A stretch of 6,809 nucleotides of DNA from Myxococcaceae bacterium (lineage in GTDB: Bacteria > Myxococcota > Myxococcia > Myxococcales > Myxococcaceae). Below are positions 1 to 5,823 of the stretch, in pieces. A model generated the notes under the pieces. That model ran no database searches, was not told where the DNA came from, and was given only the letters and a program-made list of their open reading frames with translations. Numbering within the stretch: position 1 is the first letter of the stretch; each line of letters opens with the position of its first letter. The position numbers were made by a program, and so were the translations under genes. The stretch is taken from the NCBI GenBank assembly GCA_018262385.1, contig JAGSPQ010000193.1, forward strand, positions 1 to 6,809. Reading direction: 5' to 3'.

Positions 1-81
1 CCCGCCGCCGACTCCACCCGCCCCGCCGCCGACGCCACCTGCCCCGCCGCCGACTCCGCCGCCACCTGCCCCGCCGCCGAC
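1..81 (-). repeat. Tandem 21-bp minisatellite encoding VGGGAGG units
   Basis: Read on the minus strand, the stretch encodes VGGGAGG, an extra GG, VGGGAGG, VGGGAGG and the start of another VGGG. The units are 21 bp long, nearly identical at the DNA level, and stay in frame with the small lipoprotein. The array continues beyond the left edge, so the copy number is unknown. The GG insertion (6 bp) in one unit keeps the frame, as expected for slippage or unequal exchange under coding constraint. Confidence 0.85.
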
Positions 82-249
82 GCGTCCTCCGTCGGGCGGA
101 TGGCAGACGCCTCCGACGCAGACCCAGCCGGAGCCGCAGGGCAGCAGGTTGTCACACTGCTTCTCGGTGACCGGGACGAAGCACCCGCAGGCGTGAAGCG
201 ACAGCGCCGCCAGCAGCTGGAAGGCCAAGCGCATAGAGGGGGAACGCAT
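1..249 (-). CDS. Small secreted lipoprotein with one four-Cys module and a Gly-rich tandem repeat (partial, C-terminus off the left edge)
   Basis: Not recognised as a named gene. The visible 83 residues read MRSPSMRLAFQLLAALSLHA, then Cys21: a lipoprotein signal peptide with a likely lipobox LHAC (residues 18-21; Cys23 is an alternative). The next block has a cysteine module C32-x5-C38-x5-C44-x4-C49. From residue 57 to the window edge the chain is almost only Gly, Ala and Val in a heptapeptide repeat. The start at 249 is preferred because GGAG lies 5 nt upstream; the in-frame ATG at 234 has no such site but would also leave a usable signal peptide. It lies 69 bp downstream of the exporter gene on the same strand, so co-transcription is possible. 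The product is inferred to be a lipidated envelope protein whose Gly-rich part acts as a flexible spacer for whatever follows outside the window. The frame is open throughout. The call as a lipoprotein is fairly secure; the function is unknown. Confidence 0.8.
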   Translation of the reverse strand, partial: MRSPSMRLAFQLLAALSLHACGCFVPVTEKQCDNLLPCGSGWVCVGGVCHPPDGGRVGGGAGGGGVGGGAGGVGGGAGGVGGG

Positions 250-254
250 CACGA

Positions 255-258
255 CTCC
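255..258 (-). promoter_or_regulatory. Ribosome binding site deciding the start of the left-edge lipoprotein
   Basis: Read on the minus strand, GGAG is followed by 5 nt and then ATG at 249. The competing in-frame ATG at 234 is preceded by a C/T-rich stretch with no Shine-Dalgarno match. This favours the 249 start. Confidence 0.6.
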
Positions 259-263
259 GAGGC

Positions 264-277
264 CGGCCAGAGGGCCG
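264..277 (-). other. Small GC hairpin in the exporter-lipoprotein spacer
   Basis: CGGCC and GGCCG pair around a four-base loop between the exporter stop codon (319-321) and the lipoprotein start (249), ending 6 nt before the ribosome binding site. No T-run follows on the minus strand, so it is not a standard intrinsic terminator. It may be a chance GC-rich fold. Nothing else stands out in this 69-bp spacer. Confidence 0.3.
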
Positions 278-318
278 CCAGCGTAGATCAGCTGCTGCGT
301 CAGCGCCCGATCTTGCCG

Positions 319-2961
319 TTAGACGACCGGCTCGTCGATCTCGGGGTGGGTGGTGTGGGCCTTGTGCACCGCCACCGGCTCGAGCTTGACCCGCTTGTCG
401 TGGATCAACTGCAGCACCGCGGCGAGCACGGTGAAGCTGACCACCAGGGTGGTGGCCAGGCCGAGGCACGCCACGTAGCCGATCGACTTCAGCCCGTTGT
501 GCTGGGCGAAGAACAGCGCGCCGAAGCCGGCGATCGCGGTCAGGGTCGAGCTGGCGACCGCCGCGCCGACGCTGCGCAGGGCGACGATCGGCGAGGTCCC
601 CTCGAGGAACCGGTGCAGCAGGTAGAGCCCGTGACTGACTCCGAAGCCGAGGAGAATCGGCAGGATCACCAGGTTCATGAAGTTGAGGGTGTGGACGGTG
701 ATGCTCATCAGCCCGAGCATCATCCACAGCCCGACGCCGAGCGGGATCACGCTCGCCAGCGCCAGCTTCACGCTGCGGAAGTCGAGGAAGTGCATCAGCA
801 GGATCCAGATCGTCGCCAGCACCACCGTCACCTTGCCGTCGAAGAGCACGATCCGCGCGAGGGTGGCGTAGAGGATGGCGAGGCCGGCGCTGCGGTACTC
901 CCGGCCGTCGCCGGTCTTGATCACCCGCATCTCGTCGGCGAAGGTCATCATCTTCTTGCCGTCCCACAGGTCGACGCTCGGGTAGACGAAGGTCAGGAAG
1001 CCGTGGTTCTCGGGCCGGGTGGTGGGCAGGTGCCGGAAGTTCTCGGCGTAGACGTCGGGCACGTCCTTCACCCCGTACGGCCGCTTGGCGAGGATCCGCT
1101 TGAACAGGGTCGCCTTCTCCTGCATCTCGGGCGGCAGCGACTCGACCTCGATCTCCTTGAGCTCTTCCTGCCACTCGGCGAGCACCTTCGCGTTCGCCTC
1201 GGCGAGCTCGGGCGGAGGAACGAAGCTGTAGACCGAGACCACCTGGTCCACCGACGGGTACTTCTCCTTGTGCAGGGTCAGCTCGTCCCAGATCGCCTTG
1301 GTCTCTTCGAGCGTCTTGGCGGTGAAGGCGATCGGGTCGGAGGAGATCTTGAACCGGGCGTTGATCTCGTCCTGCAGCTTGATGCTCGCCATGTCCTCGG
1401 GGACGAGCGCGCGGGTGTTGTAGTTGAAGACCACCCCCGCCTTCAGCCGCTCGAACACCGTCGGCGCGCGGTCCTTCGGCAGCTCCTCGCCGGTCCACGG
1501 GATGGCGAAGGCGCAGACCGCCGCCACCACCGTGCACATCGCCAGCAACACCAGCCGCGGGTGGGGGATCCGGATCTCTCCGCCGGCGCTGGTGTTCGAA
1601 GGGGGCTTCATCACTCCGATCGCCTTCGGGACCCAGTCGGGGTTCCGGTTGCCGATCAGCGCAAGTACCGCCGGGCTCCAGGAGAAGAGGGTGAAGCCGA
1701 TGATCAGGGTCCCGAACGCGGCGAGGAAGCCGAACTGCGAGAAGCCGCGGAACTGGGAGATCAGCAGCACCATGAAGCTGCCGCCGGTGACGATCGCGGC
1801 GATCAGCGCCGGGCGGCCGGCGTTGACCAGCGCCGCGGTGATCGCCTCGTCGTAGCGCTTGCCCGAGCCGAGCTCGATGCGGGTCCGGTAGATGAAGTGG
1901 ATCCCGTAGTCGATCCCGAAGCCCATCAGGATCGCGCCGATGATGCTGGTCACCATGTTCAGCTCGCCGAGGGTCAGGTAGGCGAACCCCATGGTGAGGA
2001 TGGTGCCCATGATCATCCCGGTGATCACGATCACCGTCGGGGCCAGCTTGCGGAAGAAGACGATCGTGATCAGGCAGATGAAGACGAACGCGGCGAGCGC
2101 GACGTCGTCGACCGAGTCCTGGATCGCATAGCTGTCGTCGACGTTCGTCTTGTACGAGCCGGTGAAGCCGAAATAGACCGTCTTCTGGTCGCCCTTCTTG
2201 TCGTAGTCCTCGATCAGCGACACCCCGGTCTGGCGGGCGATGTCGGCGAAGAGCCCCTTCGTCTGCTCACCGACCTTCGCCTCTCCGGTCATGTGGTCGA
2301 TGAACGCCTTGGTGTCGGCCAGCTGGGTCGAGTTCCACATCGGCTTGATGAGCATCAGCACCATCTGCCGGTCGTCCGAGATGTAGTACTCGTCGCGGAT
2401 GCTCTTCTTTCCGACCGCCGAGTACTTGGCGATCAGATCCTCGAGCTCCAGCTTCACCGGCTCGGTCTTGCGGATCTCGATGAAGAACGGGTTGTTCCGG
2501 CGCAGCTGATCCTTGATGTACGCGTTGATCCGCTTCTTCCCTTCGATCAGGTCCTCGGTCTTGATGAACAGGACCATGTTTTCCTGAATGAACTCGACCG
2601 GGACTTTGTAGGTGATGAACCTCACGTACGGCGTTCCGTCCGGCCGCTTCTCGGTGGTCAGCCGCGCGTTGATCGCGTCCGACACCTTCTTCAGCGTGTC
2701 GGGGTCGGTGCCGCGCAGCCCGAGCATCAGGTAGCCGGCGCCGCCGACCATGTCGATCACCCGCTTGACCTCTTTGACTTCCGGCAGGTCCTGGGAAATC
2801 AGCGAGAGCTGATCGCTCTCGATTCGAAGCTGGAAGGCGAGCCAGGTGCTGACCGCGGTCAGGCTCAGCAACAGCACCAACACCTTGCCGGGGTTTCGGA
2901 TGATGACGCCGGCGTAGGAAGTGGTCCACCGGGTGAGGAAGGCTGCTTTGTCGGCACTCAT
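319..2961 (-). CDS. RND-superfamily (MMPL-type) exporter, inner membrane
   Basis: The 880-aa protein has the full duplicated RND layout. TM1 is at about 27-43, a ~240-residue periplasmic porter loop follows, and TM2-TM6 lie at about 287-436. TM7 is at about 468-488, followed by a ~220-residue second loop, and TM8-TM12 lie at about 710-853, with a short polar tail. TM4 carries GFGIDYGIHFIYR (347-359), whose Asp351-Tyr352 is the usual proton-relay pair. At the matching place in TM10 the motif is GFGVSHGLYL (772-781), so Asp-Tyr is replaced by Ser776-His777. Such proteins use proton-motive force to move hydrophobic or lipid-like molecules out of the inner membrane; the substrate cannot be read here. 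The length is close to that of hopanoid-type HpnN transporters, but no hopanoid genes are visible and I do not assign that name. No adaptor or outer-membrane channel lies next to it. The ATG at 2961 lacks a clear ribosome binding site; no better in-frame start keeps TM1 in context. It is divergent from the cysteine-rich lipoproteins. Confidence 0.9.
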   Translation of the reverse strand: MSADKAAFLTRWTTSYAGVIIRNPGKVLVLLLSLTAVSTWLAFQLRIESDQLSLISQDLPEVKEVKRVIDMVGGAGYLMLGLRGTDPDTLKKVSDAINARLTTEKRPDGTPYVRFITYKVPVEFIQENMVLFIKTEDLIEGKKRINAYIKDQLRRNNPFFIEIRKTEPVKLELEDLIAKYSAVGKKSIRDEYYISDDRQMVLMLIKPMWNSTQLADTKAFIDHMTGEAKVGEQTKGLFADIARQTGVSLIEDYDKKGDQKTVYFGFTGSYKTNVDDSYAIQDSVDDVALAAFVFICLITIVFFRKLAPTVIVITGMIMGTILTMGFAYLTLGELNMVTSIIGAILMGFGIDYGIHFIYRTRIELGSGKRYDEAITAALVNAGRPALIAAIVTGGSFMVLLISQFRGFSQFGFLAAFGTLIIGFTLFSWSPAVLALIGNRNPDWVPKAIGVMKPPSNTSAGGEIRIPHPRLVLLAMCTVVAAVCAFAIPWTGEELPKDRAPTVFERLKAGVVFNYNTRALVPEDMASIKLQDEINARFKISSDPIAFTAKTLEETKAIWDELTLHKEKYPSVDQVVSVYSFVPPPELAEANAKVLAEWQEELKEIEVESLPPEMQEKATLFKRILAKRPYGVKDVPDVYAENFRHLPTTRPENHGFLTFVYPSVDLWDGKKMMTFADEMRVIKTGDGREYRSAGLAILYATLARIVLFDGKVTVVLATIWILLMHFLDFRSVKLALASVIPLGVGLWMMLGLMSITVHTLNFMNLVILPILLGFGVSHGLYLLHRFLEGTSPIVALRSVGAAVASSTLTAIAGFGALFFAQHNGLKSIGYVACLGLATTLVVSFTVLAAVLQLIHDKRVKLEPVAVHKAHTTHPEIDEPVV

Positions 2962-2970
2962 GGGCGCGGC

Positions 2971-2976
2971 AAGGTA
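2971..2976 (-). promoter_or_regulatory. Possible -10 element of the exporter gene
   Basis: TACCTT on the minus strand fits the TAnnnT pattern of a housekeeping -10 box and sits exactly 9 nt before the exporter ATG. Initiation about 7 nt downstream would leave an almost leaderless transcript, which would fit the missing Shine-Dalgarno sequence. No convincing -35 hexamer is visible, so this is a tentative call. Confidence 0.25.
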
Positions 2977-3047
2977 ACTGAGTGGGGCGCGATCCGCTCT
3001 GAAAGAACCTCACCGCCCAACGACCCGGTCGCGGCCGGCGCAGGGCC

Positions 3048-3056
3048 TGCTAGGGT
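3048..3056 (+). promoter_or_regulatory. Possible extended -10 element of the first Cys-rich lipoprotein
   Basis: TGCTAGGGT fits the extended -10 form TGnTAnnnT and its hexamer ends 9 nt before the TTG start, the same spacing as the mirror-image element of the divergent exporter. No -35 match is visible 16-18 bp upstream, as expected if the extended -10 compensates. The AGGG inside it (3052-3055) could instead serve as a weak ribosome binding site 10 nt before TTG. The two readings exclude each other for one transcript. Confidence 0.3.
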
Positions 3057-3065
3057 GCGCGCGCT

Positions 3066-4349
3066 TTGCGGCTCCTCCCCCTCACCCTCGCGGCGCTCGT
3101 CTGTGGCTGCCCTGCTGCGACCCCCAGCGGGCTGGACGGGGCGGTGCCCCCGCCGGACTCGGGCGCCTCGGATGCGGGCGGGAAAGATGGCGGCCGGGCG
3201 GACGGCGGCACTGACGCAGGCAAGCCCGACGCCGGCGCGGCCGACGCAGGCTTCCTCTACGCGCCGATCGAGCAGTGGTGCCAGCTCAACGCGCTGGCCC
3301 AGTGCGATCGCGACGTGCGCTGCCTCGAGCTGGCGATCGAGAACCGCCCGGAGTGCATCGCGAAGAAGAGCGAGTTCTGCGATCAGCCCGCCTACACCCG
3401 CGCCGCGAACGAAGGGCGGCTGCAGTACCTCGAGCCGAAGGCGCGCGAGTGCCTCAACGGCTACGCGGCCGACAGCTGCGAAGGGGTCCCCCCGGCGTGC
3501 GCGGTGGTGTTCGCCGGCAAGGTGGCGCCCGACGCCGGCTGCATCCTCACCGAGGAGTGCAACGCGGCGGGCTTCTGCTACCAGTACGACTACACCTGCC
3601 CGCATCGGTGCCGCGGGTGGATCCCGATGGGTCAGACCTGCGACGGCTTCAGCACCCGCTGCAACCCCGACGAGGCGTACTGCGGGACCTTCGATGGCGG
3701 AGTGGGCGAGCGCTGCCAGACGCTCAAGGGGCTGGGCGAGGACTGCGTCGAGTACGACGCGTGCCGCACCGACCTGACCTGCGCCAACAACCTGTGCGTC
3801 AAGCGGCGGGCGGGCCCGGGCGAGTCGTGCGGCGAGCGGCAGGGCTTCCCCTACTGCACCGAGGAGTATTTCTGCCGCCAGAACACCACCCTCACCCCTC
3901 CCCCACCCGGCACCTGTCAGCGGCGCGGCGGGCTGGGCGCGGTCTGCACCGGCTACGGCTCGTGCCTCCCCTCGCTGCGGTGCGGCTCGTCGTTCACCAC
4001 CTCGACCTGTCTGCCCCGGCTGGCCGAGGGCGAGAAGTGCAGCAGCTACGGCGAGTGTCAGCAGGGCCTGTATTGCCCGCCGCGCACCTCGCGCTGCACC
4101 AGGATCCCCGGTGATGGGGGCGACTGCACCTCGCAGGGCAGCTACTTCGAGTGCGCATCGGCCCACTTCTGCGACTTCAACTCACCCAACGACGTGTACA
4201 CCTGCCGCCCACGTCACGCGAACGACGAGAGCTGCACGTATGATGGGGTGTGCCTGTCGAATGATTGCGACTATGGGGCGCTGCCCGACGGGGGTTACGG
4301 CGGGACCTGCGTTCCCCGTTGTTCGCAGAAAGCCGACAGCGGTTTCTAG
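3066..4349 (+). CDS. Cysteine-repeat lipoprotein (seven four-Cys modules), TTG start
   Basis: The 427-aa protein begins MRLLPLTLAALVCGC, a short lipoprotein signal peptide with the lipid attachment most likely at Cys15 (VCGC; Cys13 possible). Residues 25-62 form an Asp/Ala/Gly linker with repeated DAG and DGG. A 13-cysteine N-terminal domain follows (72-182), then seven four-cysteine modules (192-415) and a terminal CVPRC. Counting from residue 72 there are 42 cysteines, an even number, consistent with full disulfide pairing outside the cytoplasm. No enzymatic motif is visible. The start must be the TTG at 3066: it is the only start codon between the in-frame TAG at 3051 and the signal peptide, and no ATG follows before the lipobox. 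The following gene, 52 bp downstream, is a paralogue. Myxobacterial proteins of this style are often annotated by weak matches to Dickkopf-type or EGF-like cysteine domains; I recall this rather than having tested it. The role is probably structural, adhesive or ligand-binding, but this is not shown. Confidence 0.88.
   Translation: MRLLPLTLAALVCGCPAATPSGLDGAVPPPDSGASDAGGKDGGRADGGTDAGKPDAGAADAGFLYAPIEQWCQLNALAQCDRDVRCLELAIENRPECIAKKSEFCDQPAYTRAANEGRLQYLEPKARECLNGYAADSCEGVPPACAVVFAGKVAPDAGCILTEECNAAGFCYQYDYTCPHRCRGWIPMGQTCDGFSTRCNPDEAYCGTFDGGVGERCQTLKGLGEDCVEYDACRTDLTCANNLCVKRRAGPGESCGERQGFPYCTEEYFCRQNTTLTPPPPGTCQRRGGLGAVCTGYGSCLPSLRCGSSFTTSTCLPRLAEGEKCSSYGECQQGLYCPPRTSRCTRIPGDGGDCTSQGSYFECASAHFCDFNSPNDVYTCRPRHANDESCTYDGVCLSNDCDYGALPDGGYGGTCVPRCSQKADSGF
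3138..3251 (+). repeat. Low-complexity Asp-Ala-Gly / Asp-Gly-Gly linker
   Basis: Residues 25-62 of the first Cys-rich lipoprotein are dominated by D, A and G in repeated DAG and DGG tripeptides separated by one to three residues. There are no cysteines or hydrophobic segments. It is inferred to be an extended spacer lifting the cysteine domains away from the membrane anchor. Confidence 0.7.
3639..4322 (+). repeat. Array of seven four-Cys modules
   Basis: Module cysteines (residues) are 192/199/206/217, 227/233/239/244, 255/264/270/284, 294/300/306/315, 325/331/337/344, 354/363/369/380 and 390/396/401/415, closed by Cys419. Six linkers join the seven modules (217-227, 244-255, 284-294, 315-325, 344-354, 380-390); five have nine residues and one has ten. 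Four of the six have Gly at their seventh place (for example QTLKGLGED, QRRGGLGAV). The second and third cysteines of a module are usually five residues apart. The modules are diverged at the DNA level, so this is not a recent duplication. Confidence 0.85.
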
Positions 4350-4401
4350 CGCGGCCGGTCGCTGCTCGAGCGGAACTGAACCTTTGAGGCAACCCAGCCA
4401 G

Positions 4402-5763
4402 ATGAAGTCCCTCCCTTCGAAGCTGCTGCCGGGGCTGCTGGCCCTGCTGATCGGCTGCTCGACCCAGCCCCCGCCCCCGGGCGACGGCGGGGTGCCCGAC
4501 GCGGGGTTCGACGCGGGGCCGGGCGACGGCGGCGGCGGAGGCGGCGGGCAGAGCGACGGCGGGCTGCCGCTGAAGTCGGCGTGCACCGTGCTCAATGCGC
4601 GCCGCTGCGACTACCTGCTGCGATGCGGGCTGATCTCCGAGGCGGCGATGCGCGACTGCCTGGCCTGGCAGCAGGCGACCTCGTGCGGCCCGTCGAGGTG
4701 GCAGGCGCGGGTCGAGGCGCCGGTGGCGACGTTGCGGTACGACGGGCAGCTGGCGCAGGTCTGCGCCGACAGCTGGGCCAACCGCAAGTGCAGCGACTTC
4801 GGCCTCGAGCCGAACGCGTGCGGCAACCGGTTCCTGCTGCCCAACGCGTTCAGCACCCAGGCTTGCTACGACGGCTACAAGGAGTGCACCGAGGGCGTCT
4901 GCCGGGGGACCGCCTGCCCGCGCAGCTGCCAGCCGCTGGGCCTGATCGGCGAGGTGTGCCGCGACAACCCGGACTGCAAGAGCGGCCTGCACTGCAAGAT
5001 CGTCACCCTCGCGACCGGCTCGGGGGTGTGCACCGCCTACGGGCAGGTGACCCAGGGGTGCGACCTCGACCAGCCGTGCGCGGCGGGGCTGCTGTGCAGC
5101 GCGGGGAAGTGCGTCCAGCCGCCGCAGCCCAACCAGCCGTGCCTCGGCGGCTCGTGCGACGAGAGCGCGTGGTGCCTGAGCGGCGCCGACGGGGGCCAGT
5201 GCAAGCTGCGGCTGGGGCTCGGCACCAGCTGCACCGACGACGCGCAGTGCCAGCCCTCGTTTCTGTGCGAGGCGCTGACCGGCCAGTGCGTGCCGAGGAC
5301 GCTGAGCTCGGCGGGCAGCGTGTGCGGCCTGCGGCAGAGCTGCCCGCTGGGGACGGTGTGTCTGAACGCGACCGCCACTGCGCTCGGCAGCTGTGCGGCG
5401 CCGCTCGACGCCGGCGCAGGCTGCGTGTCGAGCAGCGACTGCCAGACCCAGCTGGCCTGCATCGGCCTCGACGGAGGGCTGGCGCTCGGCTGCGGCCCCC
5501 GCCAGCCGAACGGGATGCGCTGCAGCGAGAACCGCGACTGCCAGCTGCTGTCGATCTGCCGTCAGCAGACCTGCGTGCGGCTGCCCACCACCGGAGACCC
5601 GTGCGCGCTGGCGGGCAGCTGCCTGTTCGGGCCGTGCGTCGCCACCGACGCGGGGTCGATCTGCACCGAGCCGTTCGGCCCCGGGGTGGTGTGCACCCGC
5701 GACGCCGACTGCAGCTCGGGCCGCTGCGTGACGGGAAAGTGTCTGCCCAGCTGCACGCCCTGA
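4402..5763 (+). CDS. Cysteine-repeat lipoprotein (nine four-Cys modules), paralogue of its upstream neighbour
   Basis: The 453-aa product starts MKSLPSKLLPGLLALLIGCS: a lipoprotein signal peptide with lipobox LIGC and lipidated Cys19. Ser at +2 suggests the outer membrane if the usual proteobacterial sorting rule holds. A Pro/Gly/Asp linker (23-54) leads to a 13-cysteine N-terminal domain (61-176), nine four-cysteine modules (186-447) and a terminal CLPSC. It has 50 cysteines beyond the lipidated one. The reading frame is open upstream to 4111, but that part overlaps the previous gene in another frame and has no secretion signal. The ATG at 4402, preceded by GAGG 12 nt away, is therefore the start. 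Order, spacing and end motif match the neighbour at 3066, with two more modules, so the two arose by gene duplication and module gain or loss. They are probably co-transcribed. The function is unknown; extracellular binding or a structural surface role is inferred only from the architecture. Confidence 0.88.
   Translation: MKSLPSKLLPGLLALLIGCSTQPPPPGDGGVPDAGFDAGPGDGGGGGGGQSDGGLPLKSACTVLNARRCDYLLRCGLISEAAMRDCLAWQQATSCGPSRWQARVEAPVATLRYDGQLAQVCADSWANRKCSDFGLEPNACGNRFLLPNAFSTQACYDGYKECTEGVCRGTACPRSCQPLGLIGEVCRDNPDCKSGLHCKIVTLATGSGVCTAYGQVTQGCDLDQPCAAGLLCSAGKCVQPPQPNQPCLGGSCDESAWCLSGADGGQCKLRLGLGTSCTDDAQCQPSFLCEALTGQCVPRTLSSAGSVCGLRQSCPLGTVCLNATATALGSCAAPLDAGAGCVSSSDCQTQLACIGLDGGLALGCGPRQPNGMRCSENRDCQLLSICRQQTCVRLPTTGDPCALAGSCLFGPCVATDAGSICTEPFGPGVVCTRDADCSSGRCVTGKCLPSCTP
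4468..4563 (+). repeat. Low-complexity Pro/Gly/Asp linker
   Basis: Residues 23-54 of the second Cys-rich lipoprotein consist of a Pro run, DGG and DAG tripeptides and a run of seven glycines, ending in SDGG. It occupies the same place as the DAG/DGG linker of the upstream paralogue but is not alignable residue by residue, as expected for a spacer. Confidence 0.7.
4957..5754 (+). repeat. Array of nine four-Cys modules
   Basis: Module cysteines (residues) are 186/192/198/210, 220/226/232/237, 247/252/258/267, 277/283/289/296, 308/314/320/331, 341/347/353/364, 374/380/386/391, 401/407/412/421 and 431/437/442/447, closed by Cys451. The core is C-x5-C-x5-C in six modules and is one residue shorter in one spacing in three (modules 3, 8 and 9). 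The third-to-fourth spacing varies from 4 to 11. Seven of the eight linkers are exactly nine residues and one is eleven. Five of the nine-residue linkers have Gly at place seven (for example KLRLGLGTS, VRLPTTGDP). Confidence 0.88.
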
Positions 5764-5770
5764 ACGTGAT

Positions 5771-5808
5771 GTAACCACGGCGCGGGGTTGCTTCTTTCGC
5801 GAGGCAAC
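5771..5808 (+). promoter_or_regulatory. Two mutually exclusive hairpins in the symporter leader
   Basis: The first stem pairs 5771-5776 (GTAACC) with 5786-5791 (GGTTGC), six pairs with one G-T wobble and a nine-base loop. The second pairs 5787-5794 (GTTGCTTC) with 5801-5808 (GAGGCAAC), eight pairs with one wobble and a six-base loop, ending directly before AGGAG. They share 5787-5791, so only one can form at a time. No T-run follows, so this does not look like an intrinsic terminator. It could modulate translation of the symporter, or be chance pairing in GC-rich DNA. No clear promoter was found in this 60-bp spacer. Confidence 0.35.
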
Positions 5809-5813
5809 AGGAG
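5809..5813 (+). promoter_or_regulatory. Ribosome binding site of the symporter gene
   Basis: AGGAG lies 10 nt before the ATG at 5824 and is the clearest Shine-Dalgarno sequence among the plus-strand genes. It directly abuts the right arm of a predicted hairpin (5787-5808). Confidence 0.7.
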
Positions 5814-5823
5814 TTCGACAGCC

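Noticed and set aside
152..1537. A 461-codon minus-strand frame overlapping the exporter and the small lipoprotein
   Set aside because: It is a frame-shifted reading of the exporter sequence, rich in Arg and Ala and lacking membrane segments. The correct frame of the small lipoprotein (1-249) is different.
480..2100. Many GATC and CGATCG motifs on the plus strand inside the exporter gene
   Set aside because: They result from frequent Ile ATC codons next to Ala, Asp or Gly codons on the coding strand, not from a repeat element.
319..2961. Assignment of the exporter to the hopanoid transporter HpnN
   Set aside because: Length and general layout fit, but TM10 lacks the Asp and no hopanoid biosynthesis gene is in view. 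Only the superfamily can be supported.
100..3777. A 1225-codon open frame on the plus strand covering the exporter gene and the start of the first lipoprotein
   Set aside because: It is antisense to a clear 12-TM transporter and out of frame with a clear lipoprotein. Its product is Arg/Asp/Gly/His-rich with no domain or membrane segment. Long shadow frames are expected where third codon positions are mostly G or C.
4359..4373. Small hairpin after the first lipoprotein gene as a terminator
   Set aside because: Only five pairs including a wobble, and no T-run follows. The next gene is a paralogue 52 bp away, so read-through is more likely.
4111..4401. A 97-codon N-terminal extension of the second Cys-rich lipoprotein
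   Set aside because: It overlaps the previous gene in another frame and would bury the signal peptide and lipobox that begin at 4402.
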